From assembly GCF_001311375.1 (NCBI RefSeq), contig NZ_BBAS01000012.1, positions 1-43,871 on the forward strand: a DNA stretch of 43,871 bases. Reading direction: 5' to 3'. The translations under genes were made by a program, and so were the position numbers. This stretch comes from Limosilactobacillus equigenerosi DSM 18793 = JCM 14505 (GTDB taxonomy: Bacteria > Bacillota > Bacilli > Lactobacillales > Lactobacillaceae). The notes below the pieces were generated by a model, which made no database searches, had not been told where the DNA came from, and was given only the letters and a program-made list of their open reading frames with translations. Of the stretch, positions 1 to 7,205 are shown piece after piece; position 1 is the stretch's first letter; every line of letters starts with the position of its first letter.

Positions 1-2
1 GA

Positions 3-632
3 TCATTTTGATCCGCTTTTTTGGTACATTTGTTTAACTTGATTAACGTCCCGAGGTTGAATGGTAAAATTTGATCCGCGGGGTTGCATGACTGAAATTT
101 CATTAGTGTGATTTAGGCCGATGACATGACCAAGTTCATGTTCAGCCGTGTTAACGACTTGCTGGTATGAATATTGGTACATTGGGTTGAGTAAGTAAGC
201 TGCATTTAAGTACATCGTGCCACCAACAAAATAGTGCGTGAGCGAATTAATTCGCATTTTGGTTAGCCCAGCGGCTTGATTACTTGAATTTTGCATGGTG
301 GTAATGATGACATCGGCTTGGTCGCGGTTAGTCGTAATCGTAAAGTGAAAGACGCCAGTTTGATTCCAGTTTGCCACGGCTTCCTTAGTCGCCTGGGTTA
401 ACTCATCATTTCCAAGCTCGAGATAAAGCTTAGCTTGAGGTTGGTTCCATTTGCCCGCCGTATGGGAATTTTGATCAGTTTTAGTGTGGGGGCTGATTAA
501 TTGGGTTACTTTCACTTGGGTGGCAGAAATTAAATTGTTGAGATTTCGTTCAACATAATGGTTGGTTTGGTAGCCATAAATTAGTAATCCAAACAGACCG
601 AGATAGGTAATTAAGATGCCCCAACGTTTCAT
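3..632 (-). CDS. Matrixin-family zinc metalloprotease, membrane-anchored
   Basis: Predicted extracytoplasmic zinc-dependent protease of 209 aa. The C-terminal third has the full metzincin zinc motif HELGHVIGLNH (three His ligands and the catalytic Glu), followed by a Met-turn-like SVMQP. The N-terminus (MKRWGILITYLG...) is one hydrophobic segment that should anchor it in the membrane or act as a signal. An ATG exists further upstream at 665, but I chose 632 because the hydrophobic segment begins there and AAAGGA lies upstream. Substrate unknown. The leftward gene lies outside the integrated element. Confidence 0.8.
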   Translation of the reverse strand: MKRWGILITYLGLFGLLIYGYQTNHYVERNLNNLISATQVKVTQLISPHTKTDQNSHTAGKWNQPQAKLYLELGNDELTQATKEAVANWNQTGVFHFTITTNRDQADVIITTMQNSSNQAAGLTKMRINSLTHYFVGGTMYLNAAYLLNPMYQYSYQQVVNTAEHELGHVIGLNHTNEISVMQPRGSNFTIQPRDVNQVKQMYQKSGSK

Positions 633-705
633 GCTGATATTAATCCTTTCCATTTTGATATTCATATCTTAGCATGATTAGGACGGAAAACCACTTAATA
701 ATTCG

Positions 706-1062
706 TTAAAACAGCATTGAGATGAGGGTTAAGATGGGCAAGCCACCTTGCATAAAAATAATTTTGGGATTGCTAGTAAAACTACCATACAGCGCCACAG
801 CAACGATATAGAGCATCAAGCCAGCCACGGCGATGGCATTAACGTAGTAATAAGTAGCCACTAAAATGGCCACGGCAATGAGACCGTTGTAAACCCCTTG
901 ATTTTTAAACAAGGTTTGGACACTCGGACGGCTTAATTCTTCGGGAGACATTTGGAACACTTGGGATGTTTTCGCCGAAGTGGTCGCAAAAGTTTCGAGG
1001 TATAGAATGTAACCGAACTCAATGGCGACGATGGTAGCTAAAATTGTAGTTAATAAAGACAT
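706..1062 (-). CDS. DUF1304 family membrane protein
   Basis: Small integral membrane protein of 118 aa with about four hydrophobic segments (LLTTILATIVAIEFGYI near the N-terminus, then GLIAVAILVATYYYV, AVAGLMLYIVAVALYG and the C-terminal GGLPILTLISMLF). Length and pattern match the DUF1304 family, whose function is unknown. AAAGGAGT seven bases before ATG 1062 fixes the start; a longer open frame to 1104 has no such site. This is the last chromosomal gene before the left attachment site. Confidence 0.8.
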   Translation of the reverse strand: MSLLTTILATIVAIEFGYILYLETFATTSAKTSQVFQMSPEELSRPSVQTLFKNQGVYNGLIAVAILVATYYYVNAIAVAGLMLYIVAVALYGSFTSNPKIIFMQGGLPILTLISMLF

Positions 1063-1143
1063 GTTAAAGACTCCTTTAATTTTTATCGGAGTATATTGTA
1101 TCACAATCAGGTGTGAATGAATTTGCTAATCATCGTATTGGAT

Positions 1144-1181
1144 TCAAAATAAAACCGGAGCAACTAAGCATGGCTCCGGTT
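1144..1181 (-). terminator. Rho-independent terminator, probably the original terminator of the tRNA-Glu gene
   Basis: Perfect 9-bp arms AACCGGAGC (1153-1161) and GCTCCGGTT (1173-1181). On the minus strand the hairpin is followed by TTTTATTTT. It lies just outside the left att core. If the element were excised, this hairpin would sit about 12 bases downstream of the 3' end of the tRNA-Glu gene now at 9427, so it looks like that tRNA's own terminator. At present it would end integrase transcription. Confidence 0.75.
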
Positions 1182-1193
1182 GTTGTTTCTTAT

Positions 1194-1209
1194 ATCACCC
1201 AACGGGGAT
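1194..1209 (+). repeat. attL core (left copy of the tRNA-Glu 3' end)
   Basis: ATCACCCAACGGGGAT matches the last bases of the tRNA-Glu gene at 9426-9442, except for one C missing from the C-run. That single difference is in a homopolymer and may be a read error. The flanking bases differ immediately on both sides, so this marks the crossover region. Confidence 0.85.
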
Positions 1210-1226
1210 ACATAAAGTGCTTATAT

Positions 1227-1242
1227 CGTTGATATACCAACG
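1227..1242. promoter_or_regulatory. Palindrome near the left end of the element
   Basis: CGTTGATATACCAACG, imperfect by one base pair, followed by TTTT. The same motif recurs near the right end (9373-9387) and twice in the origin region (6508-6520, 6662-6675). It probably binds an element-encoded protein. Confidence 0.5.
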
Positions 1243-1256
1243 TTTTGGTTTGAGAT

Positions 1257-1275
1257 ATCCGCAGGTCATCCGCAG
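1257..1275 (+). promoter_or_regulatory. Left integrase arm-type sites (two ATCCGCAG)
   Basis: ATCCGCAG occurs at 1257-1264 and 1268-1275, exactly 11 bp apart. Three copies with the same 11-bp period lie near the other end (9296-9325). Short phased direct repeats inside both ends of an element are the usual form of the arm sites bound by the N-terminal domain of tyrosine integrases. Confidence 0.6.
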
Positions 1276-1276
1276 A

Positions 1277-2366
1277 TTAGACAATTTGGGATAATTTAGC
1301 GACAATCTCATCATCGTTTTTATTCTTGTATTCATCGATTAAGTAGGTGTAGTAATTCAAGGTAATGCTAATATTTGAATGACCTAGCCGTTTACTAATT
1401 GCCTCAATCGGGACGCCTTGGCTTAATAAATAAGCAACGTGAACATGACGCAGGGAATGAAATACAAAGTTACTTTTAACAATACCCGCATCCGTCATAA
1501 TTTCACGTAAGCACTTATTAAGGGCGTTACTTGTTGGGATAGTATTAAATACGTTGGTGAATACCATGTTTGAGTTATTTGCGCGTAATTCTTTAATCGT
1601 TGCTAATAACTCTTGATTTACCTTGATTACCCTATTTGACGCTTGGGTCTTGGTTTCCTTAAAACACTTTTTCCGTTCGTCCCATGATTTATTTACGGTA
1701 ATAGTACCGTGTAGGAAATCAATATCTTTCCATGTTAGGGCTTGTATTTCCGCTTTCCGCATCCCAGTTAGAATGGCGGTGTAAATCATATAACGGCTTG
1801 TATTGTACCTAACTAGCTTAGTTTTAACGGCTTTAATTAGTTGGTCTATCTCATCGTGATTTAAGTATTCAACTTTACGCCGTTTATCCTTGTTATAGGC
1901 TATCTGGACGTTAAAGGTAAAATCCTTAGCGATTACATCATCCGCAATGGCAGACGCCACGCAAGCCCTAACGGCACGGTTTAATTTAGCGACGCTTTCA
2001 CGGGCGTGGTTAGATCCATACCAGTTTATGAATTGCTGATAATCAGACCGCCGAATATTAACCAGCTTAGTATCGTTAAAGTATTGGCGGATGAACTTAC
2101 TTAATCTAATATAGTGCCGTTGGGCTACCTCACCAACGGTAGCGACTTTATAAATTTTGTACCAACGGATATAATAATCATACAAAGAAATATCATTCAA
2201 ACTCATGTTAAGGCTAGCGAACTCATTTTCGAGTTTGCTAGCTTTTTCTTTTGCCTCTTTTTTTAGTTTTAAAGATACCGGCTGATTTCTGATGACGTTT
2301 TCCGTCATTATCCCGATATTGAGCGATAGCCTGATATTTCCCGTTGTTTGTTTTTCTAATATACAT
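1277..2366 (-). CDS. int: Site-specific tyrosine recombinase (integrase) of the island, frame-shifted in this sequence
   Basis: Phage-type integrase that would integrate and excise the element at the tRNA-Glu 3' end. The catalytic domain shows TGMRKAE (first Arg), HSLRH (H-x-x-R), LGHSNIS and a nucleophilic Tyr in NYYTYL. The first start codon in the long open frame is at 2308. Reading further upstream in another frame gives ATG 2366, preceded by GTGAGGT, and MYIRKTNNGKYQ..., the typical AP2-like arm-binding domain. The two parts join if one A is removed from the 7-A run at 2258-2264 (minus strand), giving about 362 aa, the normal family length. I read this as a sequence error. Confidence 0.88.
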
Positions 2367-2383
2367 AATTCAACCTCACTTTG

Positions 2384-2415
2384 AGCATTGGCGGGCTACT
2401 TATAAGGCTGAAACT
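2384..2415 (+). repeat. Island repeat R, copy 1
   Basis: CATTGGCGGGCTACTTATA followed by AGGCTGAAACT. A 33-bp near-identical copy lies at 3639-3671, and a diverged inverted copy at 9259-9286. Copy 1 sits between the repressor stop and the integrase ribosome site. Function unknown. Confidence 0.7.
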
Positions 2416-2420
2416 GATAT

Positions 2421-3032
2421 TTAATTATCGTTATTTCTCATTAAGTTAGGTAGTTTATACCTTGTTTCATCTAACAATTTCATTAGTTGGTTGTATACCT
2501 CAACATCAACCCCGTTTCTGGTTTCTGTTTTTGTTCCGCTAGGGATTACTTTTAAACCGTTCATATCTACTTTTTTAGGTGGAATTACAACCGCATCTGT
2601 TACCCGTGTTTTTAATTGTATTAATTCACGTTCAACCATTTTTAGCATACCTTGGTTAGTGGTCGCTGAACTATAATCTAGACTTTTAACAGCTGAACCT
2701 ATCTTACTTTGTATATCATCCGTGGCGTTGATGTATCCAGCTTTTTCTAGTCTATCAATTTCGGCTTGTAATTCTTGTTTGTTGTAACCGGTGGCGTCTT
2801 CCCAGTCTATCCAGCCGGTTAGATCATCTCCAATCCCTTGTAGATATGAAACTGGAACATCGAAATAATCTGATAGTTTTAACCATGTTTCTAGTTTGGG
2901 TTCATTTATTCCTTTTTCCCATCTTGAAATAGTGGCATAAGATATAGTTTTATTTGAAATTTTGCTTAATTCTGTTGCTAATTCTTTTAAAGTTAATCCT
3001 TTTCTTATTCTGAGCTGTTTGATCCTATTCAT
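2421..3032 (-). CDS. CI/Stl-type XRE-family repressor
   Basis: 203-aa DNA-binding protein. Residues about 1-65 form an XRE helix-turn-helix (IKQLRIRKGLTLKELA... ISYATISRWEKGINEPK), followed by an acidic linker and a C-terminal region of unknown fold. Its position, divergent from a Cro-like gene across a promoter with paired operators, makes it the likely master repressor that keeps the island silent. I chose ATG 3032 (GAGG eight bases upstream) over an in-frame ATG at 3056. It has no recognisable LexA-like Ser/Lys autocleavage pair, so induction may be by a helper-phage protein, as for SaPI Stl; that is inference. Confidence 0.8.
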   Translation of the reverse strand: MNRIKQLRIRKGLTLKELATELSKISNKTISYATISRWEKGINEPKLETWLKLSDYFDVPVSYLQGIGDDLTGWIDWEDATGYNKQELQAEIDRLEKAGYINATDDIQSKIGSAVKSLDYSSATTNQGMLKMVERELIQLKTRVTDAVVIPPKKVDMNGLKVIPSGTKTETRNGVDVEVYNQLMKLLDETRYKLPNLMRNNDN

Positions 3033-3067
3033 TTTTTGTACCTCGCATAGGTACATAATAACTACAA

Positions 3068-3140
3068 TTTACATTTTTTTGCAAATAGCTCTTTACTTTA
3101 CGAAAAACGTAAATTATAATACGTTTACGAAAAATGTAAA
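3068..3140. promoter_or_regulatory. Divergent promoter and operator region of the island
   Basis: Operator 1 is the perfect dyad TTTACG-AAAAA-CGTAAA (3097-3113). Operator 2 is TTTACG-AAAAA-TGTAAA (3124-3140), 27 bp further on. A weaker TTTACA-n7-GCAAA lies at 3068-3085. The rightward promoter has -35 TTTACT (3092-3097), a 17-bp spacer and -10 TATAAT (3115-3120), so both good operators bracket its -10. A leftward promoter with -35 TTGCAA overlaps the weak site, which suits repressor autoregulation. Confidence 0.75.
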
Positions 3141-3157
3141 TCGAGAGGTGGTATTAA

Positions 3158-3361
3158 ATGCAAATTTTAACTGAAGAAATTCAACAAGAATTAAGAGCGA
3201 CCAGAGGTGAACTTAATTTAACACGTTTTCAATTATCTAAAGAATTAGGTTTATCTTTACCAACCACTGGAAAAATCATTAATAGCAGTGCTCCAATGGT
3301 GGTATCAAATACGGTATTTAATAAAGTTATCGAATGGATCAAAACCAAGGAGGCAAAGTGA
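3158..3361 (+). CDS. Small Cro-like helix-turn-helix protein
   Basis: 67-aa protein with a probable HTH (LTRFQLSKELGLSLPTTGKII). First gene of the rightward operon, directly after the operator region, with GAGAGGTGG upstream of ATG 3158. By position it is the Cro counterpart of the repressor. The next gene begins one base after its stop, so the two are probably translationally coupled. Confidence 0.65.
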   Translation: MQILTEEIQQELRATRGELNLTRFQLSKELGLSLPTTGKIINSSAPMVVSNTVFNKVIEWIKTKEAK

Positions 3362-3362
3362 G

Positions 3363-3626
3363 ATGATTATTGATTTTTCGAAAGAGATTTCAAAAGCGGT
3401 AAGAGAAGAATTAGACCATCGGCAAGAATTAGCAATTAAAGCGGATGAATACCCAGAGTATATGAATAAGGGGCAAGCGTCGGAATATATCGGCGTTAGT
3501 CGAAATACGCTAGATATGCTTATTAAGTCTCATGGTTTACCAGTGATTGAAATTCAAGGGACGCGAACCGTACGGATTAGCAAGCGAGCATTAAACGAAT
3601 ACATGGAAAGCAACACGATTAAGTAA
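3363..3626 (+). CDS. Excisionase-like HTH DNA-binding protein
   Basis: 87-aa protein. Residues about 30-80 (MNKGQASEYIGVSRNTLDML... VIEIQGTRTVRISKRALNEYM) form the helix-turn-helix plus wing of the excisionase / MerR-like HTH_17 family. Start ATG 3363 has AAGGAGG upstream and follows the Cro-like stop by one base. It is likely to direct excision together with the integrase, but the same fold also serves as a transcription regulator. Confidence 0.7.
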   Translation: MIIDFSKEISKAVREELDHRQELAIKADEYPEYMNKGQASEYIGVSRNTLDMLIKSHGLPVIEIQGTRTVRISKRALNEYMESNTIK

Positions 3627-3638
3627 ATAAAAATTAGT

Positions 3639-3671
3639 AGCATTGGCGGGCTACTTATAGGGACTGAAACT
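3639..3671 (+). repeat. Island repeat R, copy 2
   Basis: CATTGGCGGGCTACTTATAG followed by GGACTGAAACT, nearly identical to 2384-2415. Here GTAGC before and GCTAC inside the motif could pair to form a short hairpin. It lies in the 74-bp gap between the excisionase-like gene and the next gene of the operon. Confidence 0.7.
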
Positions 3672-3700
3672 AAAGGATTAAGCAAAAGAGGTAAAGAATT

Positions 3701-3994
3701 ATGAAATCAGAATTAATGGCAATTATTAACAAAGAAACGAATTTGACGGATGATATCCGCCGTAAGTTTGTAGGTGATGCATCCTCGACAAAGCGATATC
3801 AAGAAGATGGGTATACGTTCGCTGAATATGAAACGGATGCCGTGGTTTATATCGAGGGTGTGGCTGAGAACCTTAATAGGGACACGCCTATCTTTGTTCC
3901 GCTTAGTAAGTTAAGCGATGAAGTGTTAGAAACTTTAGAAAATTTAGAATACAAAAAAAGCCCCTATCCGCTAACTTTGGACGAGCACGGATAG
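3701..3994 (+). CDS. Hypothetical acidic island protein
   Basis: 97 aa, no signal or membrane segment, no motif I recognise. AGAGG precedes ATG 3701. It is in the rightward operon between regulatory and replication genes. Its last codons overlap a hairpin that works as a terminator on the opposite strand. Confidence 0.6.
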   Translation: MKSELMAIINKETNLTDDIRRKFVGDASSTKRYQEDGYTFAEYETDAVVYIEGVAENLNRDTPIFVPLSKLSDEVLETLENLEYKKSPYPLTLDEHG

Positions 3995-3998
3995 GAGC
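3952..3998 (-). terminator. Leftward rho-independent terminator inside the 3' end of the gene at 3701
   Basis: Arms GCCCCTATCCG (3960-3970) and CGGATAGGAGC (3988-3998) pair at 10 of 11 positions. On the minus strand they are followed by seven T (3953-3959). There is no T-run on the plus strand. No leftward gene lies upstream, which points to a short antisense transcript. Confidence 0.65.
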
Positions 3999-4034
3999 AT
4001 TAAAACGATATAAATTGATTGAAAAATCAACCTT
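3952..4034 (-). ncRNA. Candidate antisense small RNA upstream of the primase gene
   Basis: On the minus strand a -10 TATAAT (4041-4046) with a weak -35 (TTTCAA, 17-bp spacer) precedes about 80 nt that end at the strong terminator at 3952-3998. The transcript would hold two stem-loops: TTGATT-TTTC-AATCAA (about 4011-4030) and the terminator hairpin. It would be antisense to the end of the upstream gene and to the leader of the primase-helicase genes, the usual place for antisense copy control. Prediction only. Confidence 0.4.
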
Positions 4035-4085
4035 TATTTAATTATAAACAATTACATGTAAGTTTGAAAGGCAGAATAATTAACG

Positions 4086-4898
4086 ATGCAAGAAGAACGA
4101 AAAAAATTATTTGATACGGCGGTGGCTTTATACAAAACAGGTTTATCAGTTATACCAGTAACTCAAGATAAAAAGCCGTTAGTTAAATTCAAGGATATTA
4201 GACCAGATTTTAAAACAGTAACTAATATCATCCGCGCCAGCAGAGATTGTATGATTGCGGTTAAAACAGAAGATTTTTTTGTGATTGACGTAGACACCGA
4301 CAAGGGAACAAGCCACGCTAACGGATTTGAAGAGTTTAATAAAATACCTACTGAGTTATTACCAGCCACGCTATCACAAACCACGGCGAGCGGTGGCAAA
4401 CAGTATTTTTATTTAAAGCGTAATGATATTCAATTAAACAAAATGCTGAACATTGGCGCAGGGATTGATATTAAGGCACAGCGTAATAATTTTGTTGTCA
4501 TTGCCCCAAGTATCCGTCATGGTCGCCCTTATAGGTGGGATAATCACAACCCAATTACAACAGCGCCTAAAGAATTAATTAAGTATCTTAACCAAAAATC
4601 TAGCAAATCTAAAAAGGGTAGTAATTACGTTAATAATTGGCAACCAATAGGCGGTAAGACTTACACAGGACGAACGCTTGAAGAATTATTAACATCATCT
4701 CAACAAGGCAGACGCAACTTAGATATGACTAGTTTTGTAGGTAAGATATTACGGCACGGGGTAGATCCGTATATGGCTTATGAACTAGTACAGATTAAGA
4801 ATGAACATAATGCCCCGCCGTTAGATGACGGGGAACTAAATACGATTTTTAACAGTATTTTAAAGACAGAATTAGAACGGAGGGCAGTAAATGGATAA
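4086..4898 (+). CDS. Bifunctional DNA primase/polymerase (PrimPol, AEP family)
   Basis: 270-aa archaeo-eukaryotic-type primase-polymerase that would prime replication of the excised island. The N-terminal motif GLSVIPVTQDKKPLVKF is typical of the prim-pol domain. The metal-binding D-x-D lies in VIDVDTDKG (about residues 66-74), followed by SGGKQYFY (about 101-108) and GAGIDIKAQRNNFVVIAPS (about 120-140). The C-terminal part (GRRNLDMTSFVGKILRHG) resembles the primase C-terminal helical domain. It overlaps the helicase gene by 8 nt, so the two form one replication module. In many satellites primase and helicase are fused; here they are separate. Confidence 0.85.
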   Translation: MQEERKKLFDTAVALYKTGLSVIPVTQDKKPLVKFKDIRPDFKTVTNIIRASRDCMIAVKTEDFFVIDVDTDKGTSHANGFEEFNKIPTELLPATLSQTTASGGKQYFYLKRNDIQLNKMLNIGAGIDIKAQRNNFVVIAPSIRHGRPYRWDNHNPITTAPKELIKYLNQKSSKSKKGSNYVNNWQPIGGKTYTGRTLEELLTSSQQGRRNLDMTSFVGKILRHGVDPYMAYELVQIKNEHNAPPLDDGELNTIFNSILKTELERRAVNG

Positions 4899-6438
4899 GG
4901 CTAAATTAGATACAAACGCAATGGAACAATTAAAGGAACAACAAAAACGGCAAGCGGATGTAATAAACCAAGCTCCGCCAAAAACAATGGATGAGTTAAG
5001 TAATCGTTATAAGGCGTTGGGGGTTCAATGGCGTAAAGATCATACAGAACTGAAAGAAAACGGAGAACCCAAAGGCACGCCTAAAATGCCGTATATTTCA
5101 GTAGTTAAAATATTAAATAAATTAGGTCATTTTATCCGTATTTCTGATACGGATAACTCACCGGTATTCTTTTATGATTTAGACCAAGGGATTTACCGGA
5201 AGAGCTATGACGATATAAAACGGATGATTTTAGCTGTTGACCCCGTAGCAACAAAAAAGGCAAGAGCTGAAATTGTTGAATTATTACGGTTGGGGGCTAA
5301 ATTAGAAATCCCCAACAATGATGATAACCTTATCCCCGTTGGTAATGGTATGTATAATTTAAAGACTAAACGATTAGTACCGTATAACCCGAAAACCGTA
5401 TTTACTAGCAAGGTGGCAACAGATTATCATGAAAATTTAGACGAGCCCGTATTTAATGGGTGGTCGTTTTCTAAGTGGTTAAATGAAATTGCAGAAAACG
5501 ATACCGACAAAATTACGCTTTTATGGCAAGTCGTCGCCTGTTGTGTTAAAACGCCACGAACTGCTGATGTTATGTTTTGCTTAATTGATGATAATGTAAG
5601 TAGGACGGGTAAAAGTACATTTCAGGCTTTGATGACTAATTTAGTCGGTGAAAGTAATACGGGGGCTTTGCGTATTGATGAATTTGAAAAGCGTTTCGCT
5701 CTTGCGCGTGTCTATGATAAAAAATTGATTACTGGAGATGATACCGACCAGAAAGGATATATTACCAATAGCGCAAACCTTAAAAGCGTTACTACCGGTG
5801 AACGGGTAAGCATTGAAGAAAAAGGCGAGCCGGCTTTTTCCGCCGTCATTAACGCTACTATTTTACAAAGTATGAACGGCGTACCTAGAATTGCAGATAC
5901 TTCACCAGGAACGTTTAGGCGCTTTAGATTTATTAAATTTAATCATCAGTACCCAGCCACGAAGGCTAATAAATTAGTGAGACTAGATTATATTAATCGT
6001 CCGGAGTTGTTAGAGTGGCTATTGTCAAAAGCATTAACTATTAACACTGATGAAATCGTTAATACGGATGAAAGTAAATCAGTAACTGAAAATACTAAGC
6101 GAGATATGGATGTTGTTTACTATTTCTACAAGGAATACGTACCGAATATAAAAAGTACACGCATCCCTACCAGCTTTTTATTTGCTTATGCCAAGAGCGC
6201 TATGGAAACAGAAAATGCCCCCTTAAAAATGAAACGTAATACGTTTATAGGTAGGTTGCGCCAGTTAATGGAAAAGGATGGATGGGTTTATCAACCAAAG
6301 AAAAACGGATATAAACCAGCCAAATATTGGAACGATGAAGATATGAACTTACTTAAACCATTAACTAAGCTGGGAGTTGATTACTTAGCGGAGGATGTAC
6401 AAATAGATCAAGAACAAGCATTGTTTTCTAGAGATTAG
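4891..6438 (+). CDS. P4/D5-type superfamily 3 replicative helicase
   Basis: 515-aa phage/plasmid primase-helicase of the P4 family. It carries the D5 N-terminal region followed by an SF3 ATPase: P-loop VSRTGKST (about residues 236-243), Walker B-like LITGDD (about 279-284), and the downstream NATILQSMNG...FRRFRFI (sensor/arginine region). The P-loop lacks the first glycine of GxxxxGK[ST] (Asn there), a departure from the usual GPGGNGKST. GGAGGG lies upstream of ATG 4891. The adjacent origin repeats are its likely binding sites. Confidence 0.85.
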   Translation: MDKAKLDTNAMEQLKEQQKRQADVINQAPPKTMDELSNRYKALGVQWRKDHTELKENGEPKGTPKMPYISVVKILNKLGHFIRISDTDNSPVFFYDLDQGIYRKSYDDIKRMILAVDPVATKKARAEIVELLRLGAKLEIPNNDDNLIPVGNGMYNLKTKRLVPYNPKTVFTSKVATDYHENLDEPVFNGWSFSKWLNEIAENDTDKITLLWQVVACCVKTPRTADVMFCLIDDNVSRTGKSTFQALMTNLVGESNTGALRIDEFEKRFALARVYDKKLITGDDTDQKGYITNSANLKSVTTGERVSIEEKGEPAFSAVINATILQSMNGVPRIADTSPGTFRRFRFIKFNHQYPATKANKLVRLDYINRPELLEWLLSKALTINTDEIVNTDESKSVTENTKRDMDVVYYFYKEYVPNIKSTRIPTSFLFAYAKSAMETENAPLKMKRNTFIGRLRQLMEKDGWVYQPKKNGYKPAKYWNDEDMNLLKPLTKLGVDYLAEDVQIDQEQALFSRD

Positions 6439-6442
6439 TTTG

Positions 6443-6740
6443 TAACCCGTCGTAACCCGTCGCTTACCCGTCTATTAAATATAATGTTAGGACGGGGAGA
6501 TAAACGGCGATATATCAACGATTTATAAGGCTTGCCCGTCTTACCCGTCTTACTTTATTTATATTCTTTATATATAAAATAAATAATAATATATAGTATA
6601 TATAATATATAAAAAGAACAGCGGTTAATATACGACGGGTACGGCGGGGGGTTAAAACTATCGTTGGTATATCAATTAAAAACCACCCGTAGTATATAGA
6701 TTTCTTAAAAGGCGGGTACGACGCGAGTAACGACGGGTAA
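6443..6740. other. Predicted replication origin of the island (iterons around an AT-rich region)
   Basis: This 380-bp gap after the helicase gene has no ORF of its own. Iterons TAACCCGTCG occur at 6443 and 6453, TTACCCGTC at 6464 and 6541, TTGCCCGTC at 6532. Inverted copies are GACGGGTAC (6634), GGCGGGTAC (6711) and CGACGGGTAA (6731). The two sets flank a nearly pure A+T stretch at about 6550-6612 that would serve as the unwinding element. Two palindrome copies (6508-6520, 6662-6675) match ones at the att ends. SaPI origins have the same two-sided iteron plan. Confidence 0.75.
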
Positions 6741-6819
6741 ACCATCAGGGAGTAAAAAAACGGATGTAAAGCATGGGTTAAATTAAATAGACCATATAAC
6801 CCAGAAAGGATAAGAAAAC

Positions 6820-7029
6820 ATGGCGATGGAAGAAACAGAACAAATTGAATTATTTAGCGGATTTGATACTAAAGAGGAATTAGAAAAGGCGGTAAATGAA
6901 TGGCTGTACGATAATACATACAAGAACGATTTTCAAAAGGTGGCTAAAGCTATTTTGAAAGATATTAAACCGTTTGATGATGGTGTGATGGTGGTTTATA
7001 CCGCGCTTAATAGTTTTCGACCGGAGTGA
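6820..7029 (+). CDS. Hypothetical small acidic island protein
   Basis: 69 aa, rich in Glu and Asp, soluble. No family recognised. AAAGGAT lies upstream of ATG 6820; ATG 6826 is an alternative. Last gene of the replication block, before a terminator. Confidence 0.55.
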   Translation: MAMEETEQIELFSGFDTKEELEKAVNEWLYDNTYKNDFQKVAKAILKDIKPFDDGVMVVYTALNSFRPE

Positions 7030-7086
7030 ATTATGAGTATTAAATACCAGAATGAAACATTTATGATGCAGTCATAGGTAATTAAT

Positions 7087-7122
7087 AAACCACCACCCTA
7101 AAACGGGGTAGTGGTTTATTTT
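7087..7122 (+). terminator. Terminator after the island replication genes
   Basis: AAACCACCACCC-TAAAA-CGGGGTAGTGGTTT hairpin with minor mismatches, followed by ATTTT. Confidence 0.6.
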
Positions 7123-7205
7123 AAAGGTATATGGATTAATCTAATATATACCAATAATTTTGTGGTATTCTGAATAAGAATTAGCTTAAACAAGGGAGTT
7201 TTTAT

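Noticed and set aside
3-632. Bacteriocin or toxin-type matrixin
   Set aside because: Only the generic zinc motif and a membrane anchor are visible; nothing indicates a toxin or its immunity partner.
2491-2676. 61-aa rightward ORF opposite the island repressor gene
   Set aside because: Shadow of the repressor on the other strand; no ribosome site and no independent support.
2384-3671. CRISPR-like repeats (about 30 bp, ending GAAAC)
   Set aside because: Copies are over a kilobase apart with genes between them, there is no regular spacer array, and there are no cas genes.
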